From contig NZ_CALFYO010000008.1 in NCBI RefSeq assembly GCF_937952055.1, forward strand, positions 1 through 64,000: 64,000 nt of DNA, given 5' to 3'. The notes beneath the pieces are model-generated. The model made no database searches. It was not told the DNA's origin and saw nothing but the letters and a program-made list of their open reading frames with translations. Source of the DNA: an uncultured Piscinibacter sp. GTDB taxonomy: Bacteria > Pseudomonadota > Gammaproteobacteria > Burkholderiales > Burkholderiaceae_C. How positions within the stretch are numbered: position 1 is the first letter of the stretch; the number at the start of each line of letters is the position of its first letter. Both the position numbers and the translations under genes were made by a program. Of the stretch, positions 18,033 through 25,191 are shown one piece after another.

Positions 18033-18052
18033 CGCCCGGCGCGTGCCGGGCG
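18033..18052. repeat. GC-rich hairpin between dadA and the alanine symporter gene
   Basis: CGCCCGGC and GCCGGGCG form a perfect 8-bp stem with a GCGT loop, starting 7 bases after the dadA stop on the transcribed strand. There is no T run, so it is more likely an mRNA-stability or partial-termination element within the operon than a full terminator. Confidence 0.55.
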
Positions 18053-18058
18053 GTCAGG

Positions 18059-19366
18059 TCAAGCGCGCGCCGGATTCAGCGACTCGCCGACCGCGACGCG
18101 GCGCGTCGCCGCGCGGCCATAGCGTTCGACGCCCAGGCCTTCGAGGCTGATCTCCGGCTCGCGGCCGCTGACGAGGTCGGCGACAACGCGGCCGGTGCCG
18201 GCGGCCATCGTCCAGCCCAGCGTGCCGTGGCCGGTGGCCAGCGTCAGGTTGCCGATCGGCGTCGCGCCGACGATCGGTGTGCCGTCCGGCGTCATCGGGC
18301 GCAGGCCGGTCCAGAACTCGGCGCGCGAGACGTCGCCGCCGCGAGGGAACAGGTCGGTGACGACATGCTCGAGCGTGCGCCGGCGCGCGTCGACCAGGTT
18401 CAGGTCGAAGCCGGACAGCTGGGCGGTGCCGCCGACGCGGATGCGGTCGCCCAGGCGCGTGACCGCGACCTTGTGCGTCTCGTCCATGATGGTCGACTCG
18501 GGCGCGCGCGAGGCGTCGGTGATCGGCACCGTGATCGAGTAGCCCTTGACCGGGTAGACCGGAATGGCTATGCCGAGCGGCGCGAGCATCTGCGTCGAGT
18601 AGCTGCCGAGCGCCAGCACCACATGGTCGGCGCTCATGAGTCCGGCGTCGGTGCGCACGCCGGTGATGCGGCCGCCGCTGCGCTCGAGCGCCTCGATGCG
18701 CACGCCGAAGCGGAACCTGACGCCCAGGCCTTGCGCGAGCTCCGCCAGGCGCTGGGTGAACTTGAAGCAGTCGCCGGTTTCGTCGCCGGGCAGGCGCAAG
18801 GCGCCGACGAACTTCTCCTTTGTGTCCGCGAGGCCGGGCTCGACCTTCACGAAGCCTTCACGGTCGAGCACCTCGAACGGCACGCCGGACTGGCGCAGCA
18901 CTTCGACATCCTTGCCAATGCCGTCCATCTGCTTCTGGGTGCGGAAGAGTTGCAGCGTGCCCTGGGTGCGCTCGTCGTAGCCGATGCCGGTGTCGGCGCG
19001 CAGCGCGCGCAGACAGTCGCGGCTGTATTCGGCCAGCCGCACCATGCGGCCCTTGTTGACCGCGTAGGCGCGCTCGTTGCAGTTGAGCAGCATGCGCCAG
19101 CAGAAGCGCAGCAGCTCGACGTCGAGCGTGGGCTTGATGACGAGCGGGCGGTGCTGCATCAGCAGCCACTTGATCGCCTTCATCGGCACGCCGGGGCCGG
19201 CCCACGGCGCCGAATAGCCGGGCGACACTTCGCCGGCATTCGCGTAGCTGGTCTCCATCGCCGGCGCCGGCTGGCGGTCGGCCACCGTCACCTCGTGGCC
19301 GCTGCGGGCGAGGTAGTACGCCACCGAGGTTCCGATCACACCGCTGCCGAGAACGAGTACACGCAT
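18059..19366 (-). CDS. dadA: D-amino acid dehydrogenase small subunit DadA
   Basis: FAD-dependent inner-membrane-associated dehydrogenase that deaminates D-alanine and other D-amino acids to keto acids, passing electrons to quinone. The 435-residue length matches E. coli DadA. Seen: the dinucleotide-binding motif MRVLVLGSGVIGTSVAYYLA at the N-terminus, NAGEVSPGYSAPWAGPGVP, the mid-domain FRFGVRIEAL, and the C-terminal GLRPMTPDGTPIVG with TLATGHGTLGWTMAAG. I chose the ATG at 19366 over one at 19414 because the latter lies in the -12 element of the sigma-54-like promoter. It is the first gene of the dadA-symporter-racemase run and is divergent from the TyrR-type regulator. Confidence 0.95.
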   Translation of the reverse strand: MRVLVLGSGVIGTSVAYYLARSGHEVTVADRQPAPAMETSYANAGEVSPGYSAPWAGPGVPMKAIKWLLMQHRPLVIKPTLDVELLRFCWRMLLNCNERAYAVNKGRMVRLAEYSRDCLRALRADTGIGYDERTQGTLQLFRTQKQMDGIGKDVEVLRQSGVPFEVLDREGFVKVEPGLADTKEKFVGALRLPGDETGDCFKFTQRLAELAQGLGVRFRFGVRIEALERSGGRITGVRTDAGLMSADHVVLALGSYSTQMLAPLGIAIPVYPVKGYSITVPITDASRAPESTIMDETHKVAVTRLGDRIRVGGTAQLSGFDLNLVDARRRTLEHVVTDLFPRGGDVSRAEFWTGLRPMTPDGTPIVGATPIGNLTLATGHGTLGWTMAAGTGRVVADLVSGREPEISLEGLGVERYGRAATRRVAVGESLNPARA

Positions 19367-19414
19367 ATCGATTCCATCCGTTGGCGCGCCGGTGGCACGC
19401 GATGACGGATTCAT

Positions 19415-19430
19415 AGCAGGCCCCGTGCCA
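19415..19430 (-). promoter_or_regulatory. Sigma-54 (RpoN) -24/-12 promoter of dadA
   Basis: On the dadA strand, TGGCACG-GGGC-CTGCT matches the sigma-54 consensus TGGCACG-N4-TTGCW at every position but one, with exactly 10 bases between the key GG and GC. A T-rich tract precedes it, as is common. The predicted transcript starts around 19404, 38 bases before the dadA ATG. Confidence 0.7.
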
Positions 19431-19446
19431 GAAGAAAAAAAATCAA

Positions 19447-19510
19447 TGTCGACAATGGGTTAAGTGTTTATCCTCGAGCTAGTGGGGACCTGTTGTATTG
19501 AATGCAATAC
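19447..19510. promoter_or_regulatory. Two dyads in the dadA/regulator divergent region (candidate activator sites)
   Basis: TGTCGACA (19447-19454) and GTATTG-AATG-CAATAC (19495-19510) are perfect palindromes. They lie about 17 and 65-80 bases upstream of the sigma-54-like promoter and 52-115 bases before the regulator start. They are candidate binding sites for the divergent TyrR-type protein, though neither matches the enterobacterial TyrR box exactly. Confidence 0.5.
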
Positions 19511-19561
19511 GGTTCTCGTCGTAGAATTAATACATTGTCTCGATTCATATACGGAGCCGTG

Positions 19562-21127
19562 GTGCGCATCGTCGTCCGCTTCGCCGACCGCGTCGGCATC
19601 GCGCAGGAGATCCTCGCCAAGCTGGCGTGGCGCGCCTTGAACGTCTCGGCGGTCGAGGTCGAGCCGCCGCAGGTCTACATCGAGGCGCCGGCGCTCGATG
19701 CCGCCGGGCTGGGCCTGCTGCGCAGCGACCTGCTCGAGGTGGCCGGCGTGCTGGCGGTCGACGAGGTGGCGATGCTGCCCGGCATGCGCCGGCGGCTTTA
19801 CCTCGACGCGCTGCTCGCGTCGCAGGAGGATCCGGTGCTCGCGGTCGATGCCGCCGGCGTCGTCGTCGTCGCGAACGCGGCCGCGGTGGCGGCGAGCGGC
19901 CGGCCGGAGAACCAGCTCTTCGGCACCCCGTTGAAGGCGCTGGTCGCCGATCCTGCGCTGGTCGACGCGCTGATCGCGCACGACTACCGGCTGCCGGTGC
20001 GCGAGGTGCAGGTGGGCGGTGAGCCTTTCCTGTGCGAGAGCGTCGCGCTGCACGAGCCCGGTGCGGGCGTCGCCGGCGCGATGCTGACGCTGCATGCGCC
20101 GCACCGCATCGGCGAGCGCCTGTCGGCGCTGCAGAACTACGACGCCGGCGGCTTCGAGGCCATCCTCGGCGACTCGCCCGCGATCCGCCAGCTCAAGCAG
20201 CGCGCCGCGCGCATGGCGCAGGTGGATGCGCCGCTCTTGATCCGCGGCGAGACGGGCACCGGCAAAGAGCTTGTCGCCCACGCCTGCCATGCTGGCAGCC
20301 GCCGCGCCGCGCAGCCCTTCTTCGCCCTCAACTGCGCCGCCTTGCCCGAGAGCCTGGCCGAGAGCGAACTGTTCGGCTACGCCCCCGGCGCGTTCAGCGG
20401 CGCGCTCCGCGGCGGCAAGCCCGGGCTGCTGGAACTGGCCGACCGCGGCACGGTGTTCCTCGACGAGGTCGGCGAGCTGTCGCCGTACCTGCAGGCCAAG
20501 CTGCTGCGGTTCCTGAACGACGGCAGCTTCCGCCGCGTCGGCGGCGACCGCGAGTTGCGCGCCGACGTGCGCATCGTCAGCGCGACACACCGCGCGCTCG
20601 AACAGATGGCCGCCGCGGGCACGTTCCGCCAGGACCTGCTGTTCCGCCTCGACGTGCTGCAGCTGCAGCTGCCGCCGCTGCGCGAGCGCAGCGCCGACAT
20701 CGTGCCGCTGGCGGAGTTCTTCCTGGCCCGCGCCTGCGCGCAGACCGGGCGCGAGAAGACGAAGCTCACGCAGGCCGCGCGCGCCGCCCTGCTGGCCAAC
20801 CCCTGGCCCGGCAACGTGCGCCAGCTGCAGAACGTGATCTTCCGCGCCGCGACGATGAGCGAGGCGGCCCTGATCGACGTCGGCGACCTCGAGCTCGCCG
20901 ATGCCGCCGCCGGCGCCGGACGCGCCGGGCCGGCGGCGGGATCGGCATCGGCGACGGCCGACGATGTGGCCACGCTCGATGCCGCGGTCGCCGCGTTCGA
21001 GAAGAACCTGCTCGCGCAGCTCTGGCCGCAGTTCCCATCGACGCGCAGACTCGCGCAGCGGCTCGGCGCGTCGCACTCGGCGATCGCGCAGCGGCTGCGC
21101 CGCTACGGCATCGGGCGCGGCGGTTGA
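19562..21127 (+). CDS. TyrR/PhhR-type transcriptional regulator (ACT-PAS-AAA+-HTH)
   Basis: A 521-residue regulator of the TyrR group. The GTG at 19562 is preferred because the ACT domain begins there (RIVVRFADRVGIAQEIL) with ACGGAG five bases upstream. Order: ACT amino-acid sensor (1-75), PAS (about 78-190), AAA+ domain with Walker A GETGTGKE and Walker B VFLDEVGE, then the TyrR-specific C-terminal HTH (STRRLAQRLGASHSAIAQRL). The sigma-54 contact loop reads GAFSGA, one conservative change from GAFTGA, whereas classical TyrR lacks the motif. It is divergent from dadA, which has a sigma-54-like promoter, so it probably activates the dad operon in response to an amino acid. Confidence 0.9.
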   Translation: MRIVVRFADRVGIAQEILAKLAWRALNVSAVEVEPPQVYIEAPALDAAGLGLLRSDLLEVAGVLAVDEVAMLPGMRRRLYLDALLASQEDPVLAVDAAGVVVVANAAAVAASGRPENQLFGTPLKALVADPALVDALIAHDYRLPVREVQVGGEPFLCESVALHEPGAGVAGAMLTLHAPHRIGERLSALQNYDAGGFEAILGDSPAIRQLKQRAARMAQVDAPLLIRGETGTGKELVAHACHAGSRRAAQPFFALNCAALPESLAESELFGYAPGAFSGALRGGKPGLLELADRGTVFLDEVGELSPYLQAKLLRFLNDGSFRRVGGDRELRADVRIVSATHRALEQMAAAGTFRQDLLFRLDVLQLQLPPLRERSADIVPLAEFFLARACAQTGREKTKLTQAARAALLANPWPGNVRQLQNVIFRAATMSEAALIDVGDLELADAAAGAGRAGPAAGSASATADDVATLDAAVAAFEKNLLAQLWPQFPSTRRLAQRLGASHSAIAQRLRRYGIGRGG

Positions 21128-21186
21128 GGCGCGGGGCCACGGCGCCGCGGCGCGTGTGACGCTGTCGCGGGCCCGACCGTCGCGGC

Positions 21187-21467
21187 GAGCCTGTCGAGGA
21201 TCGCGCAATGCGCACGGTCGTCGCCGTGGCAGGCGGCGACCAGGCGCTCGAGCGCGGTCTTCATCTCGACGATCGGATCCGGAAGCCGAGCCGCCGCGCC
21301 TGCCGGATGAAGCGCAGCGCCGCGACATCACGCTCGCCGCAGCGGCGGTAGCCGGCGTCGCTGGGTGCGGCCGGCCGGAGCAGCCCGGTGCGCTCATAGT
21401 GGCGGATCATCTTCGCCGACACGCCGGCTGCGGTGGCGGCTTCGCCGATGTTCATCCCGTCGTGCAT
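21187..21467 (-). pseudogene. Decayed CueR-like MerR-family regulator with internal deletion
   Basis: The N-terminal half is intact: MNIGEAATAAGVSAKMIRHY, then RTGLLRPAAPSDAGYRRC and RQARRLGF, the MerR winged helix. It then runs into RIRSSR and a stop at 21261. Immediately after, in another frame, the family C-terminus resumes (MKTALERLVAACHGDDRAHCAIL), including the C-x7-C metal loop typical of copper-responsive CueR. About 40-45 residues of the dimerisation helix are missing at the junction near 21276-21285, so this is a remnant. No copper ATPase or chaperone is adjacent. Its 3' end abuts the regulator gene. Confidence 0.85.
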
Positions 21468-21810
21468 GGCAGGGAGATGCGAAACGTCCAGGCCGGAAGT
21501 GTCGACCCTGACGCGATGGCAAGGCCATGCGCGATCGAATTCCCCGGTGCGCTCCAAGTGTGGCTTCGCACAGGCTCGATGCAACCATGCGCAGTCTGCT
21601 CTGCGAACTGGCGGTAGGCGGCCCGCCAGGAAGCAGACCCTGGTCACCACCTGCAAGTGGCCGGCATGAGTCCACCGATCTTGTGACCGACCGCGGTCAC
21701 CGAAGAATCCGGCGCCTGCTTGCAGGGGCAGCTTTGGGCGCGTGCGCCAGAAGTCTGATCTCGGCCAGGAACGGGCACTCGTGAGCGACCGCTTGCCGGC
21801 GCCCATCGAT
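21468..21810. other. Gene-poor spacer between the MerR remnant and the hydrolase gene
   Basis: No start codon with a ribosome-binding site, no recognisable domain and no RNA fold was seen. The sequence looks like decayed coding or repeat remnants. Confidence 0.5.
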
Positions 21811-22863
21811 TCACCTTCTTGGACCATCAAGGAACATCTGAACGGTATGGAATAACTGCATGCGATTTCGCTCGAGCATGATGGTGTGCGTGCCCTCGCC
21901 GATCTCCACGTATTGCTTCCGCGGAGCGCTGACGAGCAGCGGGAACAACGTCTGCGCCATGTAGCCCGGCGTGTCGGCATCCCATTCCGCCTTGATCAAC
22001 AGCGTGGGCGCCTTGATGGCAGCCGGGTTGTAGGGCGGCACCCACTCGCCTGGTGTCTGCAGGTCGGCGAACACCCCGTTAGGGGCTCGCATCACGGGCG
22101 GCGTCTGCTTCGATCCCCAGGGGTCGGTCGCTAAGTTGGCCGCCACCCAGGTCTCGAAACGACCGGGGGGAAGGATGTGCTCCTGCTTGTCCTCTGCCAC
22201 GCCGGCCAACCAGCGCGACTTCGCCCCCGCAACGTTGACGTGCCGGTAGGGCACCCTCACATCGAACCCGCGCGCCCCAGCCGGCTCCGACCTGCGTTGC
22301 CACAGAGGAGCGTACAGCACGAGGTGGTCGACCTTCTCGGCGTGCGAAGCGGCGTAGCGCCCCATGATCTGGGTGCCCCAGGACCAGCCGATCAGGTTGA
22401 TGCGTTCGACGTTGCGACGGCGGCGAATGAAGTCGACCGCAGCGTCGACGTCCTCCACGGCTTCCGCCAGGGTGGCGATCGGGGTATCCCGACCGCCTGA
22501 CTCGGAACCGGCCGCCGGGCGTGTCGATCCGCCATAGCCCCGCACGTCCACCAAGTAGACGTCGTAGCCGGACCGCGCGATGAAGTCCATCCACGACAGG
22601 CCGTCCAGGGCGATATCGAAGGTCGACTCCGAGGGGAAGGTCGCACCGTGGACGAAGAGCACGATTCGACCCGAGGCGAAAATCTGCATCCCCGCCGGCC
22701 GCTTGTTGCGAACAAAGAGATCGACCCCCGCCGTCTTGGAGGGGATCTGGAACTCATCGGCCGCAATGGCCGGCGTCTGGGGGGCGGACGGTGCGGTGGC
22801 ACACCCAACCAGCACTGGGAGGAGGGTGGCGGCGACGATCCGCCTGAACCAATTGTCGAACAC
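21811..22863 (-). CDS. Alpha/beta-hydrolase lipoprotein
   Basis: A 350-residue predicted lipoprotein. The signal peptide ends in the lipobox LVGC with the lipidated cysteine at residue 21. The hydrolase fold shows an oxyanion-type LFVHG, VYLVDVRGYGGST, the nucleophile elbow GWSWG, an acidic residue in KAEWDADTPG, and a late histidine in GEGTHTIMLE, so the catalytic triad appears complete. The substrate is unknown; the family includes lipases, esterases and dehalogenases. It is divergent from the CadC-like regulator, with a perfect palindrome between them, so that regulator may control it. Confidence 0.88.
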   Translation of the reverse strand: MFDNWFRRIVAATLLPVLVGCATAPSAPQTPAIAADEFQIPSKTAGVDLFVRNKRPAGMQIFASGRIVLFVHGATFPSESTFDIALDGLSWMDFIARSGYDVYLVDVRGYGGSTRPAAGSESGGRDTPIATLAEAVEDVDAAVDFIRRRRNVERINLIGWSWGTQIMGRYAASHAEKVDHLVLYAPLWQRRSEPAGARGFDVRVPYRHVNVAGAKSRWLAGVAEDKQEHILPPGRFETWVAANLATDPWGSKQTPPVMRAPNGVFADLQTPGEWVPPYNPAAIKAPTLLIKAEWDADTPGYMAQTLFPLLVSAPRKQYVEIGEGTHTIMLERNRMQLFHTVQMFLDGPRR

Positions 22864-22952
22864 GATCGGCTCCTGCAGTTCTTTGGACGAGCCAATCTGC
22901 GCTCACCACCGACGGCGTGTCCTGAAAATAGCCGCGCGCTGGCTGAATAAGT

Positions 22953-22972
22953 CTGAGTACTGGTGTACTCAG
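22953..22972. promoter_or_regulatory. Palindromic operator between the hydrolase and CadC-like regulator genes
   Basis: CTGAGTAC and GTACTCAG form perfect 8-base inverted arms around TGGT, centred about 100 bases from the hydrolase start and 57 from the regulator start at 23020. This is a typical operator position for a divergent pair. Confidence 0.6.
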
Positions 22973-23017
22973 TCGCGCGCCCGGGGGCAAACTACGCCGT
23001 AAGAGCCAATCTCACAT

Positions 23018-23034
23018 CGATGGGCCGAACTGAG
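23018..23034 (+). repeat. 17-base repeat, copy 1
   Basis: CGATGGGCCGAACTGAG covers the start codon of the CadC-like gene and recurs with one mismatch at 24876-24892, beyond the end of the same gene. Confidence 0.5.
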
Positions 23035-24777
23035 CACTTCAACGCTACGACGTTCCGATTCGACGCCTTCGAGCTGGATGCGCAGCGGCGCACGTTGCGG
23101 CGCTCGGGTGCCGACGTCGAGTTGCGGCCGCTTGCCTTCGATGCGCTCTCCTGCTTGGTTCGTCACGCCGGTCAGGTCGTGACCAAGGACGAACTGATTA
23201 CCGCCGTCTGGCCGGGGCTGGTGGTGACCGACGACTCGATCGCACGCTGCATCAGCGACATCCGGCGCGCACTCGGCGATGTCGAGCAGAAGATCATCAA
23301 GACCGTACCGCGGCGCGGTTACACGCTTGCAGTGCCGGTGGAGTTGGAGGAGCCGCGACTGGCAGCATCCGAGCCCGCCGGGCTGGCCGGAGCCCGGACC
23401 GAGGCGGTGCCGGCGGGACCGGAGGCAACCGACCCGGGCTCGGCGCCCGAGCGAGGTCTCTCGGCCCGGCGGTGGGCCCTCGGAGTCGGGGCAGCCTTGT
23501 TGTCTGTTGCCTTGGCCTGGGCGAGCTGGTCAATGCGGCGGCAGTCGGAAGTCGCAGCCGTCCGGCCGGGCCTCTCGATCGTGGTGTTGCCGTTGGCCAG
23601 TGATGGCGGCGACTCGGCGCAGGACCGCCTGGCCGCTGCGCTCACGGACGAAATCACGGTCGACATGTCACGAATTCCGGAGACCTTCGTGATCGCCCGC
23701 GCCACTGCGGACAGCTACCGAGGTCGCAGCGTCGACCCGCGTCAGGTTGGCCGTGAGCTCGGCGTGCGCTACGTGCTCGATGGCGGCATGGTGCGCCTTG
23801 GCGACGCGTTGCGGCTGACACTGCAGCTCGTCGACAGCGAGAGCGGGCGTGCCCTCTGGGCCGAGCGCATCGACGGCGAGGTGCCCGACCTGCCCGCGCT
23901 GTACCGCCGCGTCACTGGAACGGTGGCGCGGTCGCTGGACCTGTAGCTGCAGGAGGTGGAAACCGCCCGGGCGCGGACGCGGCCCGCTGCCGACCTGCAG
24001 GACCTATTGCTGCAGGCGCGCTGGCTGCTCCAGTTCCCCCGGGCAACGCCCGACTCCGTGCTGGAGGCGCGTCAGCTGCTCGAGCGGGCGCGCATACGCG
24101 ACCCGGCGTCGGCACCCGCCTTCGCGCTGCTCGCGCAGACCTACAACGTCGACGTGGCTCAGCGCTGGCTGATCCTGCGCGGCGCGACACGTGAGCAGTG
24201 GCTGCAACACGCCGACCGATTGTCGGAGCGGGCCTTCCAGCTGGATCCTGCCGATTCACGGGTCGTCGGCGTGCGCGCCACAACGCTGGCGCTGGCCGGT
24301 CGCTCTGACCAGGCGGTGGAATTGCTCGAGCGCCAGATCGGGCTCAATCGCAACGATGCCAGTGCCTGGTTCTGGCTCGGTTATGCCCGCTGCACGCTCG
24401 GCCGACAGGATGAAGCGATCGCTGCCCTCGAGCAGGCACGCCGGCTCAGCCCGCGAGATCCGAATCTCAACGGCATCTTTCTCGTCACCGCGGCGTCGCA
24501 TCTGTACCTGGGCCACGACCGTGAGGCGCTCGAATGGGCGCGGCGCTCGGTCATCGAGCGGCCGCTGCACGCGGTGGCGCACTCGTGGGTTGCCGCGGCT
24601 GCGGCGAACCTGGGCGAGACGGAAACCGCGCGCGCCGCGCTGGCCGAGTTCAGGCGGCGGCTGCCCTCCTACACGATTGGGTCGTTCCGCGACGAGCGGC
24701 TGTGCGCCAACGAGCTCTGCCGCCGCCAGCGCGAACGCTACTACGCTGGGCTGGCAAAGGCCGGATTGCCCGAGTAG
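23020..24777 (+). pseudogene. CadC-like membrane regulator (wHTH-TM-periplasmic TPR) split by an in-frame TAG
   Basis: Reading from ATG 23020 gives a winged-helix domain of the OmpR/CadC type (ELRPLAFDALSCLVRHAGQVV, IARCISDIRRALGD, TVPRRGYTL), a Pro/Ala-rich linker, one membrane segment (RRWALGVGAALLSVALAWASW), and a sensor region (VVLPLASDGGDSAQDRLAAALTDEI, GVRYVLDGGMVR). A TAG at 23944-23946 (codon 309) interrupts the frame. The same frame continues without further stops to 24777 with TPR-like repeats (DASAWFWLGYARCTLGRQDEAI). The family is normally one chain of about 500-700 residues, so this is one gene broken by a single stop, consistent with a CAG-to-TAG change. The first part could still give a 308-residue membrane regulator. 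An upstream in-frame start at 22963 would begin inside the operator and is rejected. Confidence 0.85.
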
Positions 24778-24838
24778 GTTGATTTGGTGCTTCGCAGTTT
24801 TTCTCGAGGCAACTGACTGGGACGGGACTGCGAGAGAC

Positions 24839-24856
24839 GGCTTCCAAGCGACGAAC
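24839..24856 (+). repeat. 18-base degenerate direct repeat, copy 1
   Basis: GGCTTCCAAGCGACGAAC recurs 69 bases later (24908-24925) as GGCTTCCGAGCGGCGAAC, 16 of 18 identical. Both lie in the spacer after the broken CadC-like gene. Confidence 0.5.
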
Positions 24857-24875
24857 TCAAAGTTGTGGGTGACGC

Positions 24876-24892
24876 CGATGGGTCGAACTGAG
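24876..24892 (+). repeat. 17-base repeat, copy 2
   Basis: CGATGGGTCGAACTGAG matches the start region of the CadC-like gene (23018-23034) at 16 of 17 positions. The two copies flank that gene. Confidence 0.5.
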
Positions 24893-24907
24893 TCGCCAGC
24901 GAGCGGC

Positions 24908-24925
24908 GGCTTCCGAGCGGCGAAC
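24908..24925 (+). repeat. 18-base degenerate direct repeat, copy 2
   Basis: See copy 1 at 24839-24856. The pair suggests a decayed repeated unit. Confidence 0.5.
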
Positions 24926-25191
24926 CTCTAACGTCGGCTATCCGGCGATGAGTCCGTTGGGCTGGCCGGCTCAAGCCGACCCTCAGCCGTCCTTCGAGCT
25001 TCCCGGAAGCTGCCGGATCGCCAAGTCCCGTCGCTTCGCACTTCGCTTCCAGGAAGCGGACGCTCTCAGCCTCCAGGAGTCGGCCAATACCCGTCGCTCC
25101 GGACCTGTCCCGCAAGCGGACGATCGAGAGCGCCACGGAAGACCGATCGTTGGGCAACGGGCCGAACAGTGCCGCACGCGGGTGACCTTGC

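Larger units (their letters stand above)
24778..25191. other. Gene-poor spacer with short degenerate repeats
   Basis: About 414 bases between the broken regulator and the BTAD regulator, whose 3' ends face each other. It carries the direct repeats described separately and phrases such as GGAAGCTGCCG that recur in the 29.3 kb spacer. No gene or clear terminator was seen. Confidence 0.5.

Noticed and set aside
16715..19405. Long plus-strand open frame opposite the symporter and dadA genes
   Set aside because: An antisense shadow of two well-identified genes; its product is Asp/His/Arg-rich without motifs.
19367..19414. Upstream ATG for dadA
   Set aside because: It lies upstream of the predicted transcription start and adds residues absent from DadA; the FAD motif begins at the later ATG.
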